In this document: positions 1-11,131 of the stretch, piece by piece
Layout: every line of letters starts with the position of its first letter
How positions within the stretch are numbered: position 1 is the stretch's first letter
NCBI GenBank assembly: GCA_035610835.1
Contig: CM069456.1
Coordinates: forward strand, 30,091,677-30,155,676
Source of the DNA: Ophiura sarsii
Taxonomy: Eukaryota > Echinodermata > Ophiuroidea > Amphilepidida > Ophiuridae
Reading direction: 5' to 3'
DNA length: 64,000 nucleotides
Notes under the pieces: model-generated
Told to the model about the DNA's origin: nothing
Seen by the model: only the letters and a program-made list of their open reading frames with translations
Databases searched by the model: none
Translations under genes and position numbers: made by a program

Positions 1-60
1 TTGCACATTTTTAACGAGAAGTATTTTTCCTGATTTTCTAAAAACAAAACAGGACATGTA
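1..60. repeat. Partial copy of a dispersed MITE-like repeat
   Basis: The first ~60 bases resemble 26615-26680 (shared block around TTTTTAACnAnAAGTATTT and GATTTTCTAAAAAC). There the sequence continues to an ACTCACCCTGTATA end. This is probably the cut-off end of the same dispersed family. No coding content; 61-340 is AT-rich with nothing recognisable. Confidence 0.4.
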
Positions 61-340
61 TATTCGTAAATTTATTACAGAAAACCTGCAACTTATTTTG
101 AAAAGGCTCTAGTTTGACTTTTAATCATGAATTATAATAATGTTTATACTACGTTCCTGAAACCTTCGGATCTCCACATTTATGTGATTAAATGATAATT
201 AAGATTAGTTAAACCGTTTTCAAATGATTCGCATGTATCTATATAGCCGAAATTTTGTTGCTAAGATTTGGTATACATGTAAATAAAGTTCCATCGATGT
301 ACAACCCATTTCTAAAATTAAAAAGAGGAGCCACCAATTA

Positions 341-389
341 AGGGGGTGGGGGTGGGGGGGGGGGGGGGGGGGGGGGGGTGGGGGGGGGG
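341..389. repeat. Poly-G tract
   Basis: A nearly pure run of G interrupted by a few T. Similar G or C runs occur at 843-868, 3289-3335, 12816-12833, 16665-16691 and 25605-25620. Such tracts are common assembly trouble spots, so exact lengths are unreliable. Confidence 0.9.
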
Positions 390-448
390 AGTTGGCCCTA
401 AACTCCGAGATCGATTTACTTTCCCAGGTGGTGACACATTGATGTTAT

Positions 449-679
449 CAGAGGCGGATACAGGGGGGGCGGAGGGGGCGTAATATTTGACAATATACTT
501 TTTTTGTGTATCACTACTTTACCTTTTTCAGAGACATAGGTAGGTTCCGTTGGTACATTTGCCACTTGTACCATGCGATTTTGTTTGCCGGTTTTGGAAC
601 AACCACATCGCTACCCCTAGGGACCTTTTACGATTTTTTGGGTTTCAGCCCCGTAAATTTTATTCTGGAACCGCCACTG
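449..679. mobile_element. CAGnGGCGG-ended MITE with possible 5-bp target duplication
   Basis: The left end reads CAGAGGCGGATACAG and the right end CTGGAACCGCCACTG, giving imperfect 15-bp terminal inverted repeats. GTTAT lies immediately outside both ends (444-448 and 680-684), a plausible 5-bp target duplication. The inside has no transposase. CAG-starting ends followed by a G-rich stretch are typical of hAT-like nonautonomous elements. Short duplications of this size fit some hAT branches, but the superfamily is inferred. Confidence 0.6.
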
Positions 680-928
680 GTTATCTACCATAAACTAAAA
701 CAAAAAAACAAGTTTTCAAATGTTAGACACCCCCCTTAAGCGTTTATTTTCCCTGGTGTCAAAATCTTACAATGTTACAATATTTCTGTTCTTTATCGCT
801 ATATTTTGCAAATCTGTATACGAAACAAGTCGCAACCGGTGATTCCCCCCCCCACCCCCCCCCCCCCTTCCAATCAAAACTACCACGCTTGATAGAGTTT
901 TAAGCATGGGAATAATTTGGAAATGGGG

Positions 929-1006
929 TAGGGTTAGGGTTAGGGTTTATGACTAGCGACCCTTATGACTAGTGACCCTTATGATTAGCGACCCTTATGA
1001 CTAGAG
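929..1006. repeat. TTAGGG triplet and 16-bp tandem repeat
   Basis: Three telomere-type GGGTTA units are followed by four copies of a 16-bp unit around TTATGACTAGCGACCC. The array is too short to be a telomere. It is best read as an interstitial simple repeat. Confidence 0.75.
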
Positions 1007-1077
1007 AGTTTGACCCGTTGAGGAAATGTACACAGCGATCCGTGGAGAATATTATTAGGCCTCATTATTAATAACTA

Positions 1078-1118
1078 ACTAGCGGGACGCCCGTCCTTCG
1101 GGTGGGGCTCCCGCTAGT
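1078..1118 (+). mobile_element. Possible Helitron-type 3' end
   Basis: A GC-rich hairpin bounded by AGCGGGA and TCCCGCT is followed directly by AGT, so the segment ends ...CTAG|T. Helitrons end in CTRR preceded by a short hairpin and insert between A and T. A second, similar hairpin plus CTAGT lies at 47502-47536. No Rep/helicase or 5' TC end was identified, so this is only a candidate terminus. Confidence 0.35.
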
Positions 1119-1273
1119 AAGAAGGGCATACCAAATATACACGTAGTCACTATCTTAAAGGAAGGGTCCCGCAAGCACAACATTGAGCATTATTTGTTAG
1201 AAAAATAATTATCGAGCGAAATTACGTTATTATATAGAACAAAACACCATACTAGTCACAAAAATGAATTGAA

Positions 1274-1445
1274 ACTGCCATCACTCAACATGCAAAAATT
1301 CCCGGCGATCGAAAGTCCCGGTGCCGATGACGTCATGGGTATCGGTGCTCAAATTTGCGCATGTGCATTGTATAACTATGACATCATCGACACTGGGACT
1401 TTCGATCGCCGGGAATTTTAAAAAGTGCATGTTGAGAGATTGCGG
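1274..1445. repeat. Fold-back element, ~65-bp arms
   Basis: The left arm (1274-1335) and right arm (1379-1445) are inverted copies sharing CTCAACATGC, ATTCCCGGCGATCGAAAGTC and a CGATGAnGTCAT inner edge. The loop is about 40 bp. This is a typical fold-back MITE structure with no coding capacity. Confidence 0.75.
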
Positions 1446-1545
1446 TTTTTAGGTCGTCCGTAGGAAGAGACCTTATGGCAGCATCCTTCGTGTGTGTTGT
1501 CTGTTTGTCGGTGGGGGTGTGTGTGTCAACAATTTGGTTATACAC

Positions 1546-1853
1546 TTTTTGTTTTGTCCATTTCTTCTCCATACAATAACCAATTGCAATCAAACTTCGG
1601 TCATAGATGCAACATGGAAACCCTTCATATGTTAATGAGGTCATAGGTCACATACCAAGGTCAAAGGTCATCTGAGGTCAAGATGTAAAATTCAGTACAT
1701 ATTTTTTGTATTGTCCATTTCTTTTCCATACAATGACCAATTGCAACCAAACTTCGGTCATAGATGCAACATGGAAACCTTCATATGGTTAATGGAGTCA
1801 AAGGTCACATACCAAGGTCAAAGGTCATCTGAGGTTAAGATGTAGAATTGGCT
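1546..1853. repeat. Two tandem copies of a ~153-bp repeat with AGGTCA half-sites
   Basis: The two units begin at about 1547 and 1701 and share long stretches (CCATTTCTTnTCCATACAAT, ACTTCGGTCATAGATGCAAC). Each carries AAGGTCAAAGGTCATCTGAG, in which two AGGTCA half-sites lie one base apart. That is a DR1-like nuclear receptor arrangement; binding is not shown. Confidence 0.7.
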
Positions 1854-2079
1854 GCATATGTAAAATTGATTACCGGTACATTTAAATAGATGAAGTACAA
1901 TTGCAACCAAACTACCCATATAAACGGACGACCTATTTGGGACCGCTGTCCCTATTTTTATTTTAAGTGTGGTGTTTTGTTCTATATAATTACAAAAGTT
2001 GGACTCGATAGTGATTTTTTCTAACATATAATGTACACTTTTATGCTTGCGAGATACCTCCTTTAATACTTTGGACATA

Positions 2080-2330
2080 ATTCAAGCTATTTGACGCGAT
2101 CGTGTTTTGTTGCTGTTCGTGAAGCTGCGTCCAGATCATAATGCGCGAACCATTATGCATGCATGCGCGTCACGATTGACCAATCAGGACGCGCGGTCAT
2201 TTTTGAAAGCGCACGGTACGCACTTTTGAGTTTACTTACGTACTATGCATGTACACACGCACGCACATACGCACGCATTGTTGGAATTATGTCCATAGTA
2301 CTTTGACACAGACCATAGAACATCTACAAA
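2080..2330. repeat. Dispersed repeat, second copy at 26030-26250
   Basis: The segment from AATTCAAGCTATTT through GAGCTGCGTCCAGAT-like, CACGATTGAC, GCGCGGTCATTTTTGAA and the CGCACGCA-rich end recurs in the same order at 26030-26250 with moderate divergence. Function and class unknown. Confidence 0.6.
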
Positions 2331-2534
2331 GTGTTGCAAAATTTATCACGAAAATGGTAAGAAATACATTTATGAGTTAAGATATAATGCATAGGCCTAT
2401 TTTCTGACCTGAAATTTGAATGTTTCCCGTCATCGCCCCATAATGCAGGGCTGTATTCTGACATGAAATTGAATGCTTCCAATCAATACCTCCAAGATAT
2501 ATCTCATGGCTTATACTTTTAAGACACCACACTA

Positions 2535-2634
2535 NNNNNNNNNNNNNNNNNNNNNNNNNNNNNNNNNNNNNNNNNNNNNNNNNNNNNNNNNNNNNNNNNN
2601 NNNNNNNNNNNNNNNNNNNNNNNNNNNNNNNNNN
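2535..2634. other. Assembly gap (100 N)
   Basis: Exactly 100 N. The round number suggests a scaffold gap of unknown true size. The translated frames crossing it are meaningless. Confidence 0.99.
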
Positions 2635-3287
2635 GCAAAGAACAATATAATTCTTTTTCAAATAGCTTTATTTCATTTGAATAAATAAATTCATAAAATA
2701 AGTAAATTATATCTTGACAGATTTATTTGGAGTTCATAAATAAAATACCGTAGCTCATTATCCCTCCTGAGCAAAGGTGTAAGCACAAAGACTGTCTCAA
2801 TCATTGTCATTCTAAAGTTCTGTTTATAACCATGAAAACACGTTTTTCCAATGTGAATTGGGGCACTTGTTGAGCGGCAGCTATGCTCTTAGTTAAGGAA
2901 TGGTTTAATTCTACCCCACATAACAGATCTTTGTAAAGACCTTAGGCTACTTTCTTTGTAATACTTTTAACCACTTGAAATGAACCCTTGTTGTCTAACA
3001 AGAGCGCTCTACTGCTATGTTCCTGGTTCGATTCCATTCATATTCATCCCAGTGGTTTTACCATTGATTAAACCAAAGTGGCCCAGGTGATTTCATGACT
3101 ACTTTAGACAATTGATCATATATCTGCTTACCGACTATCGATTGTCATGAATCAAACCTTATTCGACAGCTTAGAAAATGCCCCTTGCATACCATTAAAA
3201 CTCAAAACAGAAATTCTACGGAGATATTTTTAATATTGTTTTCAAAAATGTATAACTTTTTTTTTGTTACAGCCTGTATGAATGACC

Positions 3288-3288
<1 letters not shown>

Positions 3289-3335
<47 letters not shown>
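3289..3335. repeat. Poly-C tract
   Basis: A run of about 47 C. Apparent poly-proline and poly-glycine reading frames here are artefacts of the tract. Confidence 0.95.
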
Positions 3336-3339
<4 letters not shown>

Positions 3340-3340
<1 letters not shown>

Positions 3341-6300
3341 GCGTCAACAATCCGAAGCTGGCGCAACAGTATTATCGCTACAATATACTCCAGGGCAAAG
3401 TTATCAAGAATGCAATGCATCTACCCGTGTTTAGTAATGTAAAAGAGACGCTGGGAGTTGTTAACTTAACCGGATGTTTTCATATATAAAATATTCAATG
3501 CGAGTAGCATTTTAACAGTATTCTCACAACATAAGATTTCGAAAACGTAAAGGCAAAAACTAGGTCGGTTACTATTTAATCATGGAAGTGATTTAACAAA
3601 ACACCTATGAAAAGGTTACCTATGTTGATTTTATTTAACAAGTTTAAAGGCTATGTTCTTTGTTTCTTATTATTATACATCCCCGTAGGAACTCGTTATA
3701 CACATGTATCTTTATAGTGATCTTACGGGGAAGGGCACATAGAGGACCCACACTATCAAAACAAAGGAACAGTCACACAAGAATAAAAGATGTAATACCT
3801 TATACCAAAACAATAGATTTATTTACACGAATACTATAGGTGAATTATGTGACTTAAATCAATTTCCAGCAGACAAACCTTTATTAACTCATTGAATTAA
3901 TCGGACACGTTCAAATTGACTATCGAATAATATAATTATTATAACAGTGCTTATATAGCGCTGTTCCCAAAATGATCACAGCGCTTCACAAATATATATA
4001 TATATATATACAAAATACAATGTAGGCTACTACAATAATGAATGGAAAGAAAGAGAAAGCATGCATGTACAGATAATCAGTTCCTAAACAAATGAGTTTT
4101 GAGATCATGCTTGAAGGTACACAAAATTTAACACACCCAGCCCAAAAAGTTCAAATCTATACCTCTTAATCAAAATATGTACAACACCTCATACATAACA
4201 AAATGAGTGGATAATTTGAAGTAATAATCCTTTATTCTACAAGACAGGATGAAACACATCTTGTTTTTAAAACCAAATTGAAATTTTAAATTGTTGACAG
4301 AATAATAACGTATTTGTTGCTAACTTCGTGTAGAAAAAATGAAGACAATACCATCTTCCGTTTGCCTTTGGTAAACCTTTTTACCGATATACCCGTTTCA
4401 CCTCTTTGTCCACGAAGTACCCACAAGATGTATAAGATCGCAAAATGCGTCTCTCATGCACATTTTAAAACATGAATACATTTGTGACGGAAGTGGTATT
4501 ATTACCGTATCCTTTCTTGTTTTCACGGCAGTGACATAATCAAGGTATCTTACCAATGCTATAAGTTGATCAGGTTCGAAATTTGAATACAAATATGAAA
4601 TGATTCCAAGGTTTGTAGGCGGGATATTCAAAAGCGAAAATGCAATGTGTGCAATGTTAATTGACAACCACTATGATAAATTGAGTTCACCAAAGGCAAA
4701 GGGAAAGTACGGCTGACTTCTTTTTTTCATACAAAGTTAGCAACAAATATAGCAGGTTTTTAACAAAAAAAGTGTGTTTTGATACATAGTTAGGGAGAAA
4801 TCTGAATAACGTAATAAACATCCTTAACAAGGTCGCATGCTTTGCAGCATTTTGATTTTTTCTCAAGGTCAGACATGCTGCTAAAAAAAATTGAAAATAA
4901 TAATGTTCTTTTAGATTCAGAATATGTACATTTAAATGTTTAAATGGTAATTTTGAACAACTTCTATCGCAGGTTACGTAATAAACATCAATATCTCGGA
5001 CAGAATATATTAAATTGAAACAGGTTAACATCGTAAAAAATGTGCATTTTTTTCTAACCATGGAATATCGCTATATTATGTTTCCTACAAATTAGGAGAC
5101 GTTTTGTAGAAAGTGTTGTACTTTTCGTATTGTTATTAATAAAGGCAACATTTACTTTTATGCCGCGGACATGAACATTCACTAATTTGGGGTATATGAG
5201 CGCAAAATTTGTAGTGAAAACACGATCAGAAGTATAGCAAAGTATATAATTATGTCCAAATAGAAAACATCGAGATCTATCCAGAAGATAAATAAGAAAA
5301 CATTGTATAAAACGGTATTGGACCAAAGACATCAAAAAGTTCATTTTGCACTGTTTTCATGAGAGTTTACCCGGGAGTTAACCGTACTCCCCACGAAAAA
5401 TTCAGCATGGTTGTGATAAACTAATGCACAATCTTGTGGTTTGTATTTCTAGATATTAGTACGTCCATCAGATATGCCTTTCATAACATTAATACCCTGA
5501 TTATTCAGAGAAAATCTTCCTATCTCCTATCAAATTCATACATTTCACAGATGAATATCGTTTAAAATAACTACCCCACCCATTCAAATAAACAGAATAT
5601 TTTACCACAGAGCCTATAGCTGTTCTATCTATTAAGGAAATATCGGTATCCAGAAATACTGAATTAACTTTCGGTCAGGAACCTCAATTTACTCAGCCGG
5701 GTAGGTATGTTTCAAAAGTTACCTGCCCGACACAAAATGTACACCTGCCGTTGGCTGGCAGGCGGGTACTAAGTACAGCCCTGGATGGGATTATTGGAAT
5801 ACGCTCCGATGTCACTGCGCAGAGCTAAATGAATAAAGTGTAGTCAGGATAAGACCTGGCAGGACTACAACAATGTGAATGACTAGAATGATAAATGAAA
5901 CTAATTCTGGAACTTATGACATGTAATATGACTTGCCTGCCTTGTAGTAAAAAGAACCAAATTGTTCAGACCTTTTATGACAATTGTTGAGTTGAATGTC
6001 TCACTACCCTTTAGATTTAGATTGATGTGCATAATGGCAATATATGTCATTATTTTGCATTGATTCAAAATGGTATCTATATTTTTTTAAATATTCAAAA
6101 GCGAAAACACTATACGTCAAATGTAATTGAAATATATAAAACATGATTGAATGGTAACAGGAAAATCGAGACATCTTACCAGTAACATTGAAAACAATTC
6201 TGCCAATTCCCAATTATTAATGTTACATGCAATAGGCTACATTAATGTGTGGGCTTCTTTTTTAATCACTGAATAATTATTGGAAAAAGGTCGTTAGGGA

Positions 6301-6905
6301 TCTCAACATACATCTCATAGACCATATCGCAAATAGGTAAACATCAATTGATTATCCTTTTCTGATGCATTGTGGGATAGAAAAGTGACAAAATTTGCCC
6401 ACTTTATGGAAATAATGCAATACTTTCAAGGTTTTACAGTGGCTTTGGTGGCTGTTATAAGATCTCTACATTAATTGATATTTGGGTAAAGGTCATGTTT
6501 TTTTAACCTGGGCTTCATTTGTGTTACATTGGTCTATTTCATTAATATACCTCCTTTCGAAGTTGCAGTAGAATATAATATCAAAAACAAAAACATCTAA
6601 ACGGTATGAAACCATATGTATTTGGAAAGCTTACAATCTAAGGAATGTAAATATGGTATCTAAAAATCAAATATACAGGGTGACCTAAATATTATACAAG
6701 GTGTAACAATTAAACTAGTATACACATACTGATTTACTTTTTTCTTCTTCCATTGTCTAAATGCAGGACCTATTCAAAGACTAGGCTTTTTATGTATGTA
6801 ATTCAGTTTGCACTTTATCATTCGAAGTGAAAACGATTTCTTTATTCTTATCTTGTGTTCTTGCGTTTGCGTATCATTGAAAATATAATATGGTTAATGA
6901 AAGTA
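3340..6905. other. Non-coding stretch, no gene seen
   Basis: AT-rich sequence with only short chance reading frames. It contains a (TA)n run near 3990-4008 next to a GCGCTGT/ACAGCGCT inverted motif, a dispersed-repeat fragment around 5700-5785 (related to 18700-18920), and an ACAGGGTGAC element end at about 6676. I see no domain, splice-supported exon or RNA gene. Confidence 0.6.
5695..5790. repeat. Dispersed repeat fragment (ACCTGCCCGA family)
   Basis: It shares GGGTAGGTAT, AGTTACCTGCCCGA, GGCGGGTA and CAGCCCTG with 18700-18920, though arranged differently. Non-coding; superfamily unknown. Confidence 0.45.
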
Positions 6906-6929
6906 TGGTTAGTTTCAGTTTCAACCATT

Positions 6930-7462
6930 AGTACCTGATCAATATTAGTACTTACTTGCTATTCAGTGTAAAATTAGGTTTCAAGACGAGTCTTGTACCT
7001 GATCAGGATTAGTACTTACTTGTTATAAAGTGTAATATCAGGTTTCCAGATGAGTACCTGATCAGGATTAGTGCTTACTTGCTATACAGCGTAATATCAG
7101 GTTGCCAGACGAGTCTTGTACCTGATCAGGATTAGTACTTACTTGTTATAAAGTGTAATATCAGGTTGCCAGACGAGAACCTGATCAGGATTAGCAGTGG
7201 CGTAGCCAGAGGTGGGGGAGGGGGGGGGGGGTGGTCGTGTCGGTTGAGATTGGCACTGTCGGTTCATTTGACAAGATGAATCATGGAATAACTACGGTCA
7301 AAAGTACAAAGATAGAAATCTTCCCCAAAATGGAATATTTTTGGGTAGAAGCTGATCAGGGTTAGTCCTTACTTGCTATAAAATGTAATATCATGTTTCG
7401 AGTAGACTGTAATATTTACTTGGTATAAGGTTAACCATTTTTACCTGCTCAGGATTAGTACT
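6930..7462. repeat. ~59-bp minisatellite, left part
   Basis: Degenerate tandem units contain GTACCTGATCAGGATTAG, TACTTACTTGCTATA and GTGTAATATCAGGTTTCCAG in order. Every unit holds the 10-bp palindrome CCTGATCAGG. The array continues at 15222-15940, so it was split by the Ngaro insertion. A transposon fragment interrupts it at 7195-7345. Confidence 0.85.
7195..7345. mobile_element. Truncated CAGTGGCG-ended element
   Basis: It begins CAGTGGCGTAGCCAGAGG, then a G run, then GTCGGTTGAGATTGGCACTG, matching 22384-22520. It stops where the minisatellite resumes (AGCTGATCAGG) without a right terminal repeat, so this copy is truncated. Confidence 0.6.
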
Positions 7463-7715
7463 TAATAAGGTTTATGGAAGGCCTACTTACATAAACCAAT
7501 TTATTTACGGGAGCAGATACCCCCTGGGCTATCCCTTTTGCAGTGTGCGTCTATGTGCCTTGGTTACCGTAAATCGGGCCAATCAGCTTCCTTGCTTTCA
7601 TGCCCGCGAGTCTTGCTCTTTGTTTTGGTTCTAGACGAGGTTCCGTGCTTTTACCTTTCCATTGTTTTGATCACATTTCTCTTCGGTTTCATCGTGACGG
7701 GTCGCTTTCCTTGAA
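7463..7715 (+). repeat. Ngaro split direct repeat A1
   Basis: 253 bp, identical by eye to 13904-14156 (offset 6441). It starts TAATAAGGTTTATGG, with only the TAAT possibly contributed by the target, and ends ...TTTCCTTGAA. It probably contains the promoter and start of the genomic RNA (inference). 7716-7978 is the remaining leader before the gag-like ORF. Confidence 0.93.
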
Positions 7716-7978
7716 TCTCCTTGGTACATTACAAGGTCTTTTGCTTTGGTTTTTCCTGCTACGTTCTACTTTTGATTATTATTAACTATAAATAATAACT
7801 GTTATTGGACCAGCAATCAAATCAAACCTCGGAAGTTTACGTGGTTTTATTCTGGATTTTGCATCATGATGACGGACTAGTATTGTAACTATTTCGTTTA
7901 TAGTTTCAATAATACGATCGGTAAACAGTGAGTTATTTATATTAAAATTAAATCGCCGATCTATAACATTTTATCAAC

Positions 7979-9454
7979 ATGGGTCGTCCTAAGAAGGCTA
8001 AGGCTCAGGGCACCAAAAGGAAAGCGACTACAACTACAGTCGCGGCGGCGAGAAATCCACCCCAACCAGCGGGCCAGCCGGTTAATATTAATTCCGGTCT
8101 AACGACAAATGATACGGCTGTTCGTCAGACTAGATCTCAGGCAAGAGCCATAATTAATTTACTACAATCTAGCCGTAACGAGGGCAATGCTTCATCATCA
8201 ACAAATACACGCAATGTTGATGTTGAACCAATTCGCAACGCTTTCGGCCAAACAACAGCATCCGGGTCTGGGCGATCACAACAACAAATCGCTCAAAACC
8301 CGACTCGCATACAAAGAAGTCGATCTCAAGTTTCTCAAGAAATGAACCTGAGCGGTATACCAACAACCAGCGATTTCAATAACATTCCTGTACAAAATGG
8401 CGACGAATTGTCAATCAACGTTTCGAACGAAGAACTCCGTGAGCTGGAGCAGGATGGAGCTGACGAAAACTTGCATCAAGGAGGAAATCGGAGTGTTGCG
8501 GGAGCCGTGGCATCAACTAGCAGAGATACTGGCGCGGGAAGGAGTGTTGACGTTCCGGCAGCCAACTTTCGTCGACGGGTAGTGACGAATGATTTGTTCC
8601 GTGGACAGCAACAACAGCAGAACGACAGGATGATAGATGGTGAGAATCCTTTTTTCAATTCTGCCCCATCTGTGGATCAAAACGATTCATTTGCATTATT
8701 TAACCGTCAGCCGGAACGTGCACTTACTGCCATTTGTAATCCCCTTGGTTGTGATATATCACCGTCCATTCAAGACAAAATAATCAAGGGTGATTTCGTT
8801 GAGTTTAGTAGCTTGCTCGACATCAATACATGCAATTCCGATAATGCCCCTGATAATGTCAGTTTTGGCGTCAATAGTACAGGCCAAATTGTTTTAAATC
8901 AATCTAGACCTCAGCGTCAAATTACTACAATCAATGCGTGGACTAGCGCATTCCTTGTTTTCACTGCTATATATCTGCGTGCGCATCCAAATAGAACGCA
9001 AGAACTCCTGAAATATGGCCATATTATTAGAATGGCTTCCTCCCGTTTTCAAGGGTGGGGATGGAGATCTTATGATCGTCAGTTCAGATTGAGGCAAAGA
9101 TCAGAACCACAAAGATCTTGGTCCATTATCGATGGGGAGTTATGGACACTTACCGTAGCAATCCCTTCATCGTTCAATTTTGTACCTCCACAACCCCAAC
9201 AAAACTCTTTTCGTGGCTCAAACCAAAAAAGAGTCCAGCCCAAGTCAACCCAAGGGTCACACACAGAGGGCGCTCAACAGTCCTCCTATCGAGCACCACA
9301 AAGACAAAGAGGTTCAGGCAGTAAGTTTGCCAAAAGATTCTGCTATCATTACAATAACAAAGGCTCCTGCGCACGTTCAGATTGCAGGTTCAAGCACGCA
9401 TGTTCATCTTGTAAACAAGAAGGACATGGCGCAAGTTCTTGCACCAATAAATAA
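7979..9454 (+). CDS. Ngaro gag-like ORF1 protein with C-terminal zinc fingers
   Basis: 491 residues from a clear ATG (context CAACATGGG). The N-terminal ~300 residues are polar and low complexity, rich in Q, N, S and R, starting with a basic stretch. The C-terminus has two zinc-binding motifs: C455-X8-C464-X4-C469-X3-H473 (CCCH-like) and C475-X2-C478-X4-H483-X4-C488, a classical CCHC knuckle. In retroelements such motifs belong to nucleocapsid-like RNA-binding proteins, so it presumably packages element RNA. The last ~275 nt overlap the RT ORF, which lies in the +1 frame. RT may therefore be reached by +1 frameshifting, splicing or independent initiation; no slippery site is obvious. Confidence 0.85.
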   Translation: MGRPKKAKAQGTKRKATTTTVAAARNPPQPAGQPVNINSGLTTNDTAVRQTRSQARAIINLLQSSRNEGNASSSTNTRNVDVEPIRNAFGQTTASGSGRSQQQIAQNPTRIQRSRSQVSQEMNLSGIPTTSDFNNIPVQNGDELSINVSNEELRELEQDGADENLHQGGNRSVAGAVASTSRDTGAGRSVDVPAANFRRRVVTNDLFRGQQQQQNDRMIDGENPFFNSAPSVDQNDSFALFNRQPERALTAICNPLGCDISPSIQDKIIKGDFVEFSSLLDINTCNSDNAPDNVSFGVNSTGQIVLNQSRPQRQITTINAWTSAFLVFTAIYLRAHPNRTQELLKYGHIIRMASSRFQGWGWRSYDRQFRLRQRSEPQRSWSIIDGELWTLTVAIPSSFNFVPPQPQQNSFRGSNQKRVQPKSTQGSHTEGAQQSSYRAPQRQRGSGSKFAKRFCYHYNNKGSCARSDCRFKHACSSCKQEGHGASSCTNK

Positions 9455-11129
9455 TTGCATGAACCCTAATACCAATGTTCAGGTTTTTAAGCCTTCTATT
9501 TGCAAATCAGTTGGTAACATTCAAAATTGCACTTGCTGCCCATACCCATCACCCATTATTGTTTCAGAGTTAATCCCTTTACTGGATGTCTACCCACTCA
9601 GGCCAGCTGCTCTCACTTTAAAAGAGGGGTTTTCATATGGTTTTAAACTTGGCTTTGAAGGTAAACGGGAATCGAGGATCGCTAAAAACTTAGTTTCAGT
9701 ACATAATGATCCTTCAACTGTTCAAACTAAGTTGAAGAAAGAAATTGATTTGGGACGTATAGCGGGACCATTTAATCAGGCACCACTTCCTGACCTTATT
9801 GTTTCACCGATTGGTCTTGTTCCGAAATCAGTCCCTGGTAAATTTCGATTAATTCACCATCTGTCACACCCTGATGGGGATTCCGTTAATGATGGCATCA
9901 ATAGGGATGTTTGTACGGTGCGCTACTCTAGCTTTGATGACGCAGTTAATTTAGTGGTAAGGGCGGGTAAAGGGGCTCTCATGGCAAAGGCCGATATTGA
10001 ATCCGCATTTAGACTATTACCAATACACCCCGATGACTTCAGCTTGTTAGGCATTAAATTTAATGATATGTTTTATGTTGACAAGGCCCTCCCAATGGGC
10101 GCATCATGTTCCCCCGCCTATTTTGAGCTTTTTTCATCTTTTTTAGAATGGGCTGTAATAAGGGAAGCGGGGTCTGATATGGTGGTACATTTCGTCGATG
10201 ATTTCTGCTTCATTAGCAGTGCAGATACATCAAATAGGCATTCATGTCACAGACTTGTTGCATGTTTTGAGAATGTGTGCAAAAAACTTGGCGTTCCGTT
10301 GGCCGCTGATAAATCAGTAGGACCTACAACTAATCTCGTTTATTTGGGCTTAGAGATTGATTCAATTCGTCAGGTAGTGTCAATACCGGATGAGAAATTA
10401 CACAAGATCACTGACAAAGTCAATTATGCAATGAATTGCAATTCAATTACACTCAAAGAATTACAATCCCTTATTGGCTCCCTTTCTTTTGTGTGTAGGG
10501 CAATATCTCCAGGTAGGGCATTTTTGCGCCGTCTAATCGACCTAACGTGTGGCCTCAAGAAACCTTGGCATAGAATTAGACTAACAAAGGGTTCTAAATG
10601 CGATTTGGGAATGTGGTCATTGTTTTTACGGGATTTTAATGGATGCGCTATAATACCCGAGCAATTTTGGAGGGATGACGGGGACTTGCAACTCTTTACT
10701 GATGCTAGTGGCGGTATAGGATTCGGGGGTTTCTTTTGCGGAAAATGGTTCCAAGGTCATTGGCCGCAAAATGTGTTGCGCAAAAAACCTTCAATTGCGT
10801 GGCTGGAATTTTTTCCAATTGTGGTCGCCGTATCCTTGTGGGGCAATTTGTTACGAGCCAAGCGCATAATTATTCGTTCAGATAATGCCGCTGTGATTGC
10901 TATCATTAACAAGCAGTCTTCAAAATGTCCTAGAATTATGACCCTAGTCAGGTTCTTTATCTTACAATGTCTGAAATGCAACGTGGTATTTTCTGCTCGC
11001 CACATTGCTGGTAAATCTAACGATATAGCGGATGCTTTATCCCGCTTCCAGATGCCGCGTTTTCGGGAAGCAGCGCCGGATGCAGACGTTCACGGAACTC
11101 CAGTTCCTGCCACTCTCTGGGAGCTTTAA
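9180..11129 (+). CDS. Ngaro reverse transcriptase-RNase H
   Basis: The ORF is open for 649 codons; the first ATG is at 9180, but homology-like sequence only starts around residue 130, so the true start is uncertain. RT signatures in order: KADIESAF with D272 (motif A), LPMGASCSP (motif B), and FVDD at 338-341 with catalytic D340/D341. RNase H follows with TDASG D508, EFFP E543, SDNA D568 and ADALSR D618, so the D-E-D-D set is complete. It synthesises element cDNA from RNA and degrades the template. It overlaps gag by 275 nt in another frame and ends 2 nt before the recombinase frame opens. No internal stops or frameshifts, consistent with a recently active copy. Confidence 0.93.
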   Translation: MYLHNPNKTLFVAQTKKESSPSQPKGHTQRALNSPPIEHHKDKEVQAVSLPKDSAIITITKAPAHVQIAGSSTHVHLVNKKDMAQVLAPINNCMNPNTNVQVFKPSICKSVGNIQNCTCCPYPSPIIVSELIPLLDVYPLRPAALTLKEGFSYGFKLGFEGKRESRIAKNLVSVHNDPSTVQTKLKKEIDLGRIAGPFNQAPLPDLIVSPIGLVPKSVPGKFRLIHHLSHPDGDSVNDGINRDVCTVRYSSFDDAVNLVVRAGKGALMAKADIESAFRLLPIHPDDFSLLGIKFNDMFYVDKALPMGASCSPAYFELFSSFLEWAVIREAGSDMVVHFVDDFCFISSADTSNRHSCHRLVACFENVCKKLGVPLAADKSVGPTTNLVYLGLEIDSIRQVVSIPDEKLHKITDKVNYAMNCNSITLKELQSLIGSLSFVCRAISPGRAFLRRLIDLTCGLKKPWHRIRLTKGSKCDLGMWSLFLRDFNGCAIIPEQFWRDDGDLQLFTDASGGIGFGGFFCGKWFQGHWPQNVLRKKPSIAWLEFFPIVVAVSLWGNLLRAKRIIIRSDNAAVIAIINKQSSKCPRIMTLVRFFILQCLKCNVVFSARHIAGKSNDIADALSRFQMPRFREAAPDADVHGTPVPATLWEL

Positions 11130-11131
11130 AG

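Noticed and set aside
929..948. Telomere
   Set aside because: Only three TTAGGG-type units inside ordinary sequence.
2377..2688. Two frames containing X residues
   Set aside because: They cross the N gap.
3185..3442. Poly-proline/poly-glycine frames
   Set aside because: Created by a C tract.
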